DNA from: an uncultured Collinsella sp.
Lineage (GTDB): Bacteria; Actinomycetota; Coriobacteriia; Coriobacteriales; Coriobacteriaceae
Direction: 5' to 3'
Assembly: GCA_958421655.1 (NCBI GenBank)
Contig: CATZMG010000049.1
Location: 1-17,745 of the forward strand
Length of the DNA stretch: 17,745 nt
Under the pieces are notes generated by a model, which worked only from the letters and a program-made list of their open reading frames with translations, ran no database searches and was not told where the DNA came from. Of the stretch, positions 7,485-17,363 are shown piece after piece (position 1 is the first letter of the stretch; every line of letters starts with the position of its first letter). Both the position numbers and the translations under genes were made by a program.

Positions 7485-7739
7485 ATGACCAGCGCGAAGA
7501 AGATCTACCTCGCCGTGGCGGGCGGGCTCGTTGCCGCGGGTGTTGTCCTTGCGGGCATTGGCTTTATCGCTTCGGGTTTCGACCCGGCCGTGTTCACAAC
7601 CCAAATCGACACGCGCGACAGCACCATCGTGCTCGGCGGCGTCGAGGTGGACGAACACGAGAATATCCCGTTCATCAGCCAGCTCGCCAATCTGGGCGAG
7701 ATCGACACCTCCGACGTCGAGGATCCCGCCGCGCCCTAG
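7485..7739 (+). CDS. Small membrane-anchored protein, possible truncated DUF4097-type partner
   Basis: This is an 84-aa protein with one N-terminal membrane segment (about residues 8-30) and an acidic, extracytoplasmic tail ending DTSDVEDPAAP. The ATG at 7485 is chosen over the GTG at 7476, because AAGGAG (7471-7476) sits 8 nt before the ATG and overlaps the GTG. It is the third gene of the padR operon. In related operons this slot is usually filled by a longer protein whose membrane segment is followed by a DUF4097 beta-strand domain. Here the protein stops at about the point where that domain would begin, and no continuing frame with such a pattern is visible afterwards. It may be a truncated form or a naturally short variant. 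Function unknown. Confidence 0.75.
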   Translation: MTSAKKIYLAVAGGLVAAGVVLAGIGFIASGFDPAVFTTQIDTRDSTIVLGGVEVDEHENIPFISQLANLGEIDTSDVEDPAAP

Positions 7740-7900
7740 GCGCAGCGAGCCCGGGCGCTCTGCCCGCCAAGCTGCGTAAGCCGGCGAAACCCGAACCTCA
7801 ACCTCTACGCAACTGGCCCCAAGCCTGCGCCGATTCGCTCTCAGCGCCGCGCGGGGGCCCGTGACGCATGCCCAAAAAAGTACGAGGAGAAAGGAACGCG

Positions 7901-7996
7901 ATGACGACAGTCACGCCCTTCCGCCTTCACGGGGCCACGCAGGACCGGAAGCGACTGGGCCGTGCAGTGGGGCTGTGCTTGGATTGGCTACACTGA
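7901..7996 (+). pseudogene. 31-codon ORF with strong ribosome site, probable 5' stump of a lost gene
   Basis: The sequence GGAGAAAGGA ends 5 nt before an ATG that opens a frame of only 31 codons, starting MTTVTPFRLHGATQDRKRLG and ending at TGA (7994-7996). A ribosome site this good before such a short frame suggests the beginning of a gene whose body has been deleted, or a small peptide. The base composition drops soon after, towards the lower-GC gene at 8154. I do not recognise the sequence. Confidence 0.35.
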
Positions 7997-8153
7997 TATG
8001 GACAGTTCCGTGAGGGGCGCGAGAGACGGGACTCCGGGGAGATCTTCGAGGAAGAGTACCTCGACTGGAAGTGTGGGTTCAGTGGAGCATGAACCTAATC
8101 TCTGTCTCTCTTGCTTTTTTTGATTTGTTGAGAAGCCGGCATTTGGGGGCATT

Positions 8154-8837
8154 TTGGATAGCGAACAGTTCAAACAAGAAGCTGAGAAAATAGAACAAAG
8201 CCTGAGCGCCTTGAGAGTCGCCGAGCGCAATGCAGTGATTCCCTTCATGAACGGCGACTTTACCCAATGGGATCTATATCTGGCATCCTCCTCTGAGTAT
8301 GCGATGAGACTGATAGACGGATTCATCTCCATGATCGAGTCGAGGAATCTTGTTTGCGTCGCCCAGCTTCTCCGCGCACAGGTTGGAGTCTGCCTGCGGA
8401 CATTCGCGTTATTCGCCGCCGAAGACCAGGATGACTTTCTCAAGCAGGTGTTTCAAGGTGTGCCTGTGAACAAGCTGAAAGATTTCTCGGGTGAGAAGAT
8501 GTCCGATGGAAGACTTCAAGACTTACTCGAGAAGTTCGATCCAAAGGTAAAAGATGTATACAAGGTGACGTCTGGATTCGTTCACTTCTCCACTGATATT
8601 CTGCCGAGCATGGGTGTGCCTGGGGAGGGCTATGAGGTCGAGTTTAATTTTGGAGCCGAGCCCAACGAGAGAAACAATGCGCCTCTCGTGGAATGCGGCA
8701 AGGCGTTCTGCCACTATGTCGACCTGCATCTCCAGATGCTCCATAAGGTGATTGCTTCGGATGAATGGTATGCCGATCGATTCCGTATCGATTCCGATGG
8801 TCCTGCAGACGAAGCCTCGAAAAGCGAGAAGGTGTAG
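8154..8837 (+). CDS. Unrecognised cytoplasmic helical protein
   Basis: This is a 227-aa soluble protein with no signal peptide or membrane segment. The start is a TTG (8154): an in-frame TGA lies a dozen codons upstream with no ATG or GTG between, and GGGGG is 4-5 nt before it. The predicted content is almost all helical. A central segment (LLRAQVGVCLRTFALF, about 72-87) and a later one (YKVTSGFVHFSTD, about 136-148, with His144) recall the helical layout of DUF5677-like/HEPN-type proteins, where an Arg and a late Ser/His motif recur, but the match is only suggestive. Its GC content is near half, clearly lower than the padR operon before it. It stands alone among gene remnants, with no promoter identified. 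Probable acquired accessory gene; function unknown. Confidence 0.7.
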   Translation: MDSEQFKQEAEKIEQSLSALRVAERNAVIPFMNGDFTQWDLYLASSSEYAMRLIDGFISMIESRNLVCVAQLLRAQVGVCLRTFALFAAEDQDDFLKQVFQGVPVNKLKDFSGEKMSDGRLQDLLEKFDPKVKDVYKVTSGFVHFSTDILPSMGVPGEGYEVEFNFGAEPNERNNAPLVECGKAFCHYVDLHLQMLHKVIASDEWYADRFRIDSDGPADEASKSEKV

Positions 8838-9065
8838 GTCGAACACATTGACGCCGCCTTGACAGCATCCCGATATGATAACGAATGGGAGGTTCCCTGC
8901 GAAATGTGCGCCTCTGTATATTCTCGCTAGGAAGCCCTCGACCGATAAGGCCTCGTTGAGTTCAATTTGAGTTCAGCTCGGGTGCCCGAAAATCGCCCAA
9001 CTCTAATAAAAGGGGAGACGACGGTACACCACGTAGACGAGAGGCTATGGAAGTGCACGATTTGA
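8838..9065. other. Intergenic stretch with no supported gene
   Basis: Only tiny frames occur here, for example an 8-codon frame at 8904 after GGGAGG and an 11-codon frame at 9047. A TTGACA at 8859 has no properly spaced -10. The stretch looks like non-coding debris between the gene at 8154 and the ATPase remnant. Confidence 0.4.
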
Positions 9066-9367
9066 TTATACTGGCGCGCTAAACCGCCCCCGCCGCCCAA
9101 CTTGAACTCCGCTCACGCGTGTATGGGGCTGCGAGAGGTAACGGCCTGCGGCCTCCTTTGTGTGCTCGATGATATCTTCGAGCATGCCGGGCATGGCGGA
9201 GACATTCGCTGCAATCCAGCCGTGTTCAAGCGCCGTCTCGGATAGGAGCGAGAGGGGGCCGTCTTGCCCGTTCCCCTTGCATCCGTAAAGATGGTTGACA
9301 GTTTGGGGTCTCCCGGGTCTTTAGCTTTTACCGCGCTAGGTGCCTCATGGAAACTGTTGGACTTTAA
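9066..9367 (-). pseudogene. Frameshifted remnant of an AAA-type ATP-binding protein
   Basis: On the minus strand, one frame encodes DPGDPKLSTIF-TDARGTGKTA, a clear Walker A (RGTGKT, codons at 9260-9277). The match then jumps to another frame and continues LSLLSETALEHGWIAANVSA and MPGMLEDIIEHTKEAAGRYL, then TRVSGVQVG, ending at TAA (9066-9068). The switch falls on a run of five G (9254-9258; five C when read in the gene's sense). One extra base there would join the two halves. The pattern GARGTGKT-x-LL-x-HGWI-x-NV-x-PGMLEDI is familiar from stand-alone ATP-binding proteins of Coriobacteriia. Both ends are missing: there is no N-terminal segment before the Walker A region and no Walker B after it. 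The remnant abuts the stop of the arginase-like remnant. It cannot be functional. Confidence 0.65.
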
Positions 9368-9835
9368 TCAGACAGACCCAGCATGTCGTTTTCCTCCATG
9401 AGGACATCGGCTAAAACCGCAATACCTATGCTTGTTTAAGCAAGCCTCCTGATAGTCGTGGAGCTGCTGTAGCCCGACATGCAGGACGTCGTTCGGCTTA
9501 AACACCGGATGCCGCATCCGCGAAACGAGTTGCGGTGCACCCTGTCCCAAAAGGCTGCCAAGTACCATGGCGTGAGCGTTGGGGTAGCCATCATTCAGCG
9601 TGGATACATCCGGATACGCATAGATCCAGACGATTCCAACGTTCTCGTATTTCCCGTGCAGGTAATCGAAGAGGGCAAGCGACACCATACAGTTGCCGTC
9701 GACGGTCACGACTCTGTCGGGGTTTTCTGCCGTAAGCCTCCTCTGTCCATCCTGAATCCCCGCCAAGACTTCGTCCTCGGCATAGATGCGAACTGCCTCC
9801 CATTTCTCATGTCCAAGTTTTGGGACGCGTTTCAC
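9368..9835 (-). pseudogene. Arginase/agmatinase-superfamily remnant with lost metal ligands
   Basis: This open frame of 155 codons from a GTG matches the central part of an arginase-family hydrolase. It contains NPDRVVTVDGNCMVSLALFD (about 38-57), YLHGKYENVGIVWI, then YPNAHAMVLGSLLGQGAPQL. In active members the WI-x-x-x segment is WIDAHPD, where Asp and His bind the Mn2+ pair. Here it reads WIYAYPD, so both ligands are Tyr (Y72, Y74) and only D76 remains. The GGNC motif is also altered to VDGNC. The N-terminal 50-70 residues and the C-terminal third with the second DxD motif are absent, and the last 20 codons no longer resemble the family. An in-frame stop lies upstream and no ribosome site is evident. 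I read this as a decaying pseudogene located just after the histidine kinase gene on the same strand. Confidence 0.65.
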
Positions 9836-9865
9836 AATGCCGAGTGGGACCCCTGGACAGTCGGA

Positions 9866-11005
9866 TCACGTGGTGGCCCCCTTTGAGAGGCTCACGAGCA
9901 TGGTGGTCCCGTTCTCGGAACTTGCTTCGACCTCTACCGTGCCACCGTGAAGCGCTGCAATCTCCCAAACAAGCGCTAGTCCGAGTCCTGCGCCGCCGTA
10001 TGCCCTGCTGCGGGATTTGTCTAGACGAAAGAACGGCTGGAAGATGCTCTCTCGGTACTGCTTGGGTATTCCCGGGCCCTCATCTTTGACTCGCAGGAGC
10101 ACATGGCTGTCGCTGTCGCTGATGGAGACGTTGACAGCCGAGCCGGAGCGGCTGTAGCGGATGGCGTTTTCGGCCAGGTTAAACACCAGCCGATAGAGGA
10201 GCGCATCGTTCCCGATTACTAAAGCGTCTCCAGCACAATTGAGGGCTATGCCCTTATTCTCGGCAAGTGGCGCAAGGTCGGTGAGGACCTCTTCGGACAA
10301 GGGACCAAGTTCCACATCGTCCTCGCAAGGAACGCTGCGGAGCTCACTCATCTCGAGCAACACCTTGGTCATCCGCGACATCCGCTCGGTTTGTTCTTGT
10401 AGCAGGCCGAGCAGCTCGGCTGTTTCGGGTTGCAGACCGGAGCGCTCGGAGATGAATAGTTCAATCTGTGCTTGCATAAGGGCGAGCGGGGTGCGCAGTT
10501 CGTGTGCGGCGTTGCCGGTAAACTGACGCTGTGCAGAGAACCCTTCGCCAAGACGGGCGATCATGTCGTTGAAAGAGGCGCTGCATCGTTGTAGCTCGGT
10601 GGGCACATCTTCACTGAGTCTGATTTCGCTTAGGTTGTCAGGCTGCACACGCTCAACCTGGGCTGCAAAAGCCCGTAGCGGTTTGAGCGCACGGCCGCTC
10701 ACAAAGTATGCCAGCGCGCCGCCAAGGAGTGTGACTCCAGCCGTGATGTACCAGGTTGTCGTGCCAAAAGACTCCTGTGCGTCGTTTACGACGATCGTGA
10801 CCTCGTTATCGAGGGTCGCTTTCGTTGGGTCGAATGCCTGGGGCGAATCTTCGCCGGTTGCGTTAAGGGCCGAGATGTCACTGCCGATGGCATCCATGTA
10901 GCGCATGCCCGTATAGCCGACCAGGCAGTTCGTCAGCATGCATGCCGCACACGTGAGCAGTGCCGTCATAATCGTTATGCGCCATTGCAGGGAAAGCCTT
11001 TTCAT
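9866..11005 (-). CDS. Sensor histidine kinase (HAMP-HisKA-HATPase)
   Basis: This is a membrane sensor kinase of 379 aa that should phosphorylate the response regulator encoded just upstream. It has a membrane helix at about residues 10-32, a short extracytoplasmic loop of roughly 50 residues, a second helix (about 84-104), a HAMP linker (105-157), and a HisKA domain with NAAHELRTPLA (His168). The ATPase shows an N box (NLAENAIRYS, N276/N280), a G1 box (KDEGPGIP, about 307-314), an F box (FQPFFRLD) and a G2 box (GGAGLGLAL, 337-345). The small loop suggests that it senses membrane state, redox or a small ligand more than a large one. Start and preceding stop share ATGA (11002-11005), so translation is coupled. 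The pair is divergent from the redox operon starting at 11767, which may be its target. Confidence 0.95.
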   Translation of the reverse strand: MKRLSLQWRITIMTALLTCAACMLTNCLVGYTGMRYMDAIGSDISALNATGEDSPQAFDPTKATLDNEVTIVVNDAQESFGTTTWYITAGVTLLGGALAYFVSGRALKPLRAFAAQVERVQPDNLSEIRLSEDVPTELQRCSASFNDMIARLGEGFSAQRQFTGNAAHELRTPLALMQAQIELFISERSGLQPETAELLGLLQEQTERMSRMTKVLLEMSELRSVPCEDDVELGPLSEEVLTDLAPLAENKGIALNCAGDALVIGNDALLYRLVFNLAENAIRYSRSGSAVNVSISDSDSHVLLRVKDEGPGIPKQYRESIFQPFFRLDKSRSRAYGGAGLGLALVWEIAALHGGTVEVEASSENGTTMLVSLSKGATT

Positions 11006-11676
11006 TCGCTATCCTCCATAACGTAGCCCTCTCCAATCCGATTGCGAATCGGGTCGTATCCCAAAGCGCTGCGTAGCTTTTTGCGGAGTGACGAGATGTG
11101 AACGCGGGTTGCGTTGCTAAAGCTGTTCACGCTGCTATCCCAAACGTGCTCGATAAGCTCCTCTTGACTTACCGGACGCCCCTGATTAAGCATCAGGTAT
11201 TCCAAGATTCCCGTTTCCTTGCGCGTAAGAGGTAAAGCCTCGCTGTTCACGGAGGCGATGCGCGCCTTGGTGTCAAAGCGGAGCTTTCCGCAGGTTAAAA
11301 CTATGTCGCTTTGCGTAAAGCGTCTGAGGGTAAGGCTGCGAATCCTTGCCGCAAGCTCGTCCAGATGAAACGGCTTGGTGAGGTAATCGTTGGCGCCGGC
11401 ATCGAGTCCGGCGACTTTATCGGATACTTCGCCGCGTGCGGACAGAATCAGTACCTTAGTCTCGCAGTCAGTTTTCCTAAGTTCCCTGAGTACGGTCATG
11501 CCGTCGATGCGGGGAAGGTTGAGGTCGAGTACCACGAGGTCGAAGGCCTCAACGTCCAGTAGGTCGAGCGCCTCCTGTCCGTCGTGACAGCAGTCGACGC
11601 TGTACGCCAGGTTTCGCAAGCTGCGCGCGATTGCGTCACACAGCGCCCGCTCGTCCTCGACGATCAAAATACGCAT
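11002..11676 (-). CDS. OmpR/PhoB-family response regulator
   Basis: This is the DNA-binding response regulator of the two-component pair, 224 aa. The ATG at 11674-11676 is chosen because AAGGAG (11683-11688) is 6 nt upstream and the protein then begins MRILIVEDERAL as the family does; a Met six codons earlier overlaps that ribosome site. The receiver domain has the acidic pair E8/D9, the phosphoacceptor D51 (VVLDLNLPRIDG), the switch Ser79 and the conserved Lys101 (YLTKPF). The winged-helix domain (about 130-222) shows LTRKETGILEYLMLNQGRPV and the recognition helix region ATRVHISSLRKKL. The stop overlaps the kinase start by 4 nt. The upstream gap to the divergent redox operon is about 90 bp, so a single regulatory region may serve both. 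Confidence 0.95.
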   Translation of the reverse strand: MRILIVEDERALCDAIARSLRNLAYSVDCCHDGQEALDLLDVEAFDLVVLDLNLPRIDGMTVLRELRKTDCETKVLILSARGEVSDKVAGLDAGANDYLTKPFHLDELAARIRSLTLRRFTQSDIVLTCGKLRFDTKARIASVNSEALPLTRKETGILEYLMLNQGRPVSQEELIEHVWDSSVNSFSNATRVHISSLRKKLRSALGYDPIRNRIGEGYVMEDSE

Positions 11677-11706
11677 AACAGTCTCCTTGCACATTTCAAA
11701 TCGCGC

Positions 11707-11734
11707 TTAACACGGATTTTATAGCCGATATGGT
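11707..11734 (+). promoter_or_regulatory. Candidate promoter of the redox operon
   Basis: TTAACA (11707-11712) and TATGGT (11729-11734) are 16 bp apart, matching consensus at 5 and 4 of 6 positions. The ribosome site of the first gene lies about 20 bp downstream. A TATAAA on the opposite strand overlaps this region, but no good -35 was found for it. Confidence 0.45.
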
Positions 11735-11766
11735 CCAATGGTCGCGTAACGAAAGGAGTGGTCAGG

Positions 11767-11913
11767 TTGTTCAAAGCGGTAAAACCCGTGGTACAGGTCG
11801 CTTTGTTGATCGTCGGAATTGCCATGGTGTGCTTTGGCGTTATGCGTGGCGAGGCGGATGCCGTGCTGGCCAAAGCGATTAGGCTGTGCTTGGAGTGTAT
11901 CGGAATTGGATAA
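11767..11913 (+). CDS. CD1871A-family-like CXXC membrane mini-protein
   Basis: This is a 48-aa peptide too short for routine ORF calling. It starts at a TTG (11767) placed 8 nt after AAAGGAG; an in-frame GTG at 11758 overlaps that ribosome site. A membrane helix covers about residues 8-26, followed by VMRGEADAVLAKAIRLCLEC and IGIG, so the CXXC pair is C41/C44 near the extreme C-terminus. The ending RGE-x-x-x-VL-x-KAI-x-CLECIGIG is the hallmark of the small 'CD1871A family CXXC motif-containing protein' group, which is found beside NapH-like iron-sulfur proteins and TlpA-like thioredoxins, as here. Its role is unproven; a dithiol carrier or structural subunit of the membrane redox complex is my inference. 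It overlaps the next gene by 8 nt. Confidence 0.8.
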   Translation: MFKAVKPVVQVALLIVGIAMVCFGVMRGEADAVLAKAIRLCLECIGIG

Positions 11914-12808
11914 AAGAGAAAACACTGCGTCGCATGTTTTGGCTCGATTTCGCGGATTCATTCAGGCGGCGGCGACGCTCGTCACCAACATTCACCTGCC
12001 AAACTTCGCCAAAGGCGGCATCTATCAGGGCGCGGGAAAAACAGTCTGCGTACCTGGACTTAATTGCTATTCGTGCCCCGCGGCATCGGGTGCGTGCCCC
12101 ATCGGGTCGTTCCAGTCGGTGGTAGGTTCATCCAAGTTCAACTTTTCTTACTACGTCACCGGTACGCTCATTTTGCTCGGCGTGCTGCTGGGACGCTTTG
12201 TATGTGGGTTTTTGTGCCCGTTTGGCTGGCTGCAGGAACTGCTTCATAAGATTCCCGGCAAAAAGCTTTCGACAAAAAGGCTCAAGGCGCTTACGTATAT
12301 CAAATACGTTGTGCTGCTATTTGCTGTGGTATTGCTGCCTGTGCTGGTGGTCAACGATCTGGGTATGGGGGATCCGTTCTTTTGCAAGTACATCTGTCCA
12401 CAGGGTGTGCTCGAGGGCGCCATTCCGCTGGCCATTGCCAATGCCGGCATTCGATCTGCGCTGGGACAGCTCTTTACCTGGAAACTTTTCGTTCTTATTG
12501 CCGTGGTGGTGCTGAGCGTTTTGTTCTATCGCCCCTTCTGCAAATGGATTTGCCCGCTCGGCGCATTCTATGCGCTCATGAATAAGGTGTCCTTGTTGGG
12601 GATTAAGGTCGACGCGTGCAAATGCGTTTCGTGCGGCAAGTGTTCAAGGGTTTGTCAGATGGACGTTGATGTGGTCCGCGCGCCCAATCATGCCGAATGT
12701 ATCCGGTGCGGAAAGTGCATCGGGGCCTGTCCCGTCGATGCCATCAGCTATCGCTATGGCCTGGATGTGTCGGCGGAAAAGCTCCCCTTGACCGCCGATA
12801 AAAAGTAA
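11906..12808 (+). CDS. NapH-like membrane 4Fe-4S protein
   Basis: This is a polytopic iron-sulfur protein of 300 aa, likely an electron-transfer subunit moving electrons across or along the cytoplasmic membrane. Cys clusters occur in order: C48/C54/C57/C64 (NCYSCPAASGACPIG), CGFLCPFGW (C100/C104), CKYICPQG (C160/C164), CKWICPLG (C212/C216), and a C-terminal two-cluster ferredoxin (C240/C243/C246/C250 and C265/C268/C271/C275-P). Membrane helices lie at about 82-103, 131-150 and 192-208, with a further hydrophobic N-terminal helix. The CxxxCP repeats are typical of NapH/CcoG-type proteins. The start is a TTG (11906) overlapping the stop of the mini-protein; no ATG or GTG gives a better fit, and the ribosome site (GGAG, 11892-11895) is rather distant. 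The thioredoxin lipoprotein follows 29 nt later. Confidence 0.9.
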   Translation: MDKRENTASHVLARFRGFIQAAATLVTNIHLPNFAKGGIYQGAGKTVCVPGLNCYSCPAASGACPIGSFQSVVGSSKFNFSYYVTGTLILLGVLLGRFVCGFLCPFGWLQELLHKIPGKKLSTKRLKALTYIKYVVLLFAVVLLPVLVVNDLGMGDPFFCKYICPQGVLEGAIPLAIANAGIRSALGQLFTWKLFVLIAVVVLSVLFYRPFCKWICPLGAFYALMNKVSLLGIKVDACKCVSCGKCSRVCQMDVDVVRAPNHAECIRCGKCIGACPVDAISYRYGLDVSAEKLPLTADKK

Positions 12809-12837
12809 ACAAGCTTCGACAAAACGGAGGAATGACT

Positions 12838-13809
12838 ATGAAGCTTTCTAAGATTGCGGCCCTGTTTATGGTGCCGGTGCTGGCCTTGTGTCTTGTGGCG
12901 TGCTCGGCACCTGGCGGCAATGCGAGCGAATCTGCGGGCTCCGATCCTAAGATCGCAGAACTCACTGCGCAGAAGCCGACCAATGCCGACGAGGCCGCCG
13001 AGCTGTATGCAAAACTCATGCAGAAGGAGAACGAGATCTTTTCGAGTGATAACGCGCTGTGGGAAAAGGTATTCAATGCGGCAAATAAAGACTCGGCAAT
13101 GATTGAGGACGGCAGCAATTACGGCGATTTCCTGCTCAAGACCATCGACGGCGCCAAGGATAAGTTTACGGCGGATGAGCTTAAGACGCTCAAGGCCGGT
13201 GCACAGCAGATTAAGGAGATCGAGGACAAGCTCGAGAGCCTGGAGAAGGAGTTCCCCGGCTGTGGAAGCACGCCGAGTGCAGGCGAGAGCGTCGACGCTT
13301 CGGCCGCTGGCATGACGGCTGATGCCAATACTTCGAGCGAGGCGACGAAGTTCCCCAGCTTTACGGGCAAGGACCTGGATGGCAACGACGTGAGCAGCGA
13401 CGAGCTGTTCTCTAAGAACAAGGTCACCGTCATGAACTTCTGGTTCACCACTTGCAAGCCGTGCGTGGGCGAGCTGGGCGATCTTGAGAAACTGAATCAG
13501 GAACTTGCCAAGAAGGGCGGTCAGGTCGTGGGCGTCAATTCCTTTACGCTCGATGGCAACAAGGGCGAGATTGCAGATGCCAAGGACGTGCTGAGCAAGA
13601 AGGGCGTGACGTATAAGAACATCTGGTTCAAGTCGGATAGCGAGGCCGGCAAGTTTACGTCAAATCTGTTCTCGTTCCCGACAACGTATGTCATCGATCA
13701 GAATGGCAACATCGTAGGGGATCCAATCGTGGGAGCCATCAGCTCCGCCGAGCAGCGCGCGGCACTCGACAAGCTTATTGACCAGGCGATTGCGAATAGC
13801 GAGCAGTAG
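12838..13809 (+). CDS. TlpA-like thioredoxin-fold lipoprotein
   Basis: This is a lipid-anchored extracytoplasmic thiol-disulfide oxidoreductase of 323 aa. The ATG at 12838 is preferred over that at 12832, because GGAGG (12826-12830) is 7 nt from it. The signal peptide ends in the lipobox LVAC (Cys22). Residues about 35-140 form a charged, all-helical region (ELYAKLMQKENEIF, LKAGAQQIKEIEDKLESLEK) not found in minimal TlpA proteins, then a Ser/Ala-rich linker. The thioredoxin domain starts near 175: FWFTTCKPCVGELG places the active-site CXXC at C206/C209, and SFPTTYVID supplies the cis-Pro (P281). The active site is TCKPC instead of WCxxC. It is the last gene of the redox operon, 29 nt after the iron-sulfur gene and before a strong terminator, which suggests it receives electrons from that membrane protein. 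Confidence 0.92.
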   Translation: MKLSKIAALFMVPVLALCLVACSAPGGNASESAGSDPKIAELTAQKPTNADEAAELYAKLMQKENEIFSSDNALWEKVFNAANKDSAMIEDGSNYGDFLLKTIDGAKDKFTADELKTLKAGAQQIKEIEDKLESLEKEFPGCGSTPSAGESVDASAAGMTADANTSSEATKFPSFTGKDLDGNDVSSDELFSKNKVTVMNFWFTTCKPCVGELGDLEKLNQELAKKGGQVVGVNSFTLDGNKGEIADAKDVLSKKGVTYKNIWFKSDSEAGKFTSNLFSFPTTYVIDQNGNIVGDPIVGAISSAEQRAALDKLIDQAIANSEQ

Positions 13810-13888
13810 AAAACGCGTAAAGCATAGCGAGGATCGTGTGTCGCTGTGCGAAGTAGTCCGCTACCTTTCAAGATAAGCTCCACCATTT

Positions 13889-13916
13889 AGAGGTCCCGCT
13901 CGGGACCTCTTCTTTT
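13889..13916 (+). terminator. Rho-independent terminator of the redox operon
   Basis: A perfect 9-bp stem AGAGGTCCC/GGGACCTCT with a GCTC loop is followed by TCTTTT, 79 nt after the thioredoxin lipoprotein stop. Confidence 0.9.
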
Positions 13917-14062
13917 GGGCGCCGTCCCGTTCGTTTTTTGGCGCGGTTCGTTACATTCCTCACTGGTGCCGGCAAAAAATGGGGATAGAGTAGGACAAAC
14001 GCGTCGAATACGAACGGCGGGGAGAGCGGGCAAGTGCGCCCGCGTTGGAGAGGTTGCCGTCC

Positions 14063-17315
<3,253 letters not shown>

Positions 17316-17317
<2 letters not shown>

Positions 17318-17348
17318 TGTGACAAAGGGACAGCCCCTTTGTCACATT
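17316..17348. repeat. Perfect short palindrome at the ABC gene stop (REP-like)
   Basis: Two perfect 14-bp arms, AATGTGACAAAGGG and its complement, flank a 5-nt ACAGC loop. The left arm overlaps the TAA stop of the ABC gene. No T-run follows, so it is a poor rho-independent terminator on its own. Its self-contained design and intergenic position resemble dispersed palindromes of Coriobacteriia genomes; copies elsewhere cannot be seen from here. Confidence 0.8.
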
Positions 17349-17363
17349 GAGAGCCTTGTGGAA

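Noticed and set aside
7998..8123. 41-codon plus-strand frame
   Set aside because: It has no ribosome site and a Ser/Arg-rich composition without features.
8075..8127. GGTTCA/TGAACC hairpin followed by a T-rich stretch
   Set aside because: The stem is only 6 bp and the T-run starts about 20 nt after it, so it is not a credible terminator.
11715..11750. TATAAA on the minus strand as the -10 of the two-component operon
   Set aside because: No -35-like hexamer lies at 16-18 bp; the nearest partial match is 20 bp away. The real promoter of that operon is not identified.
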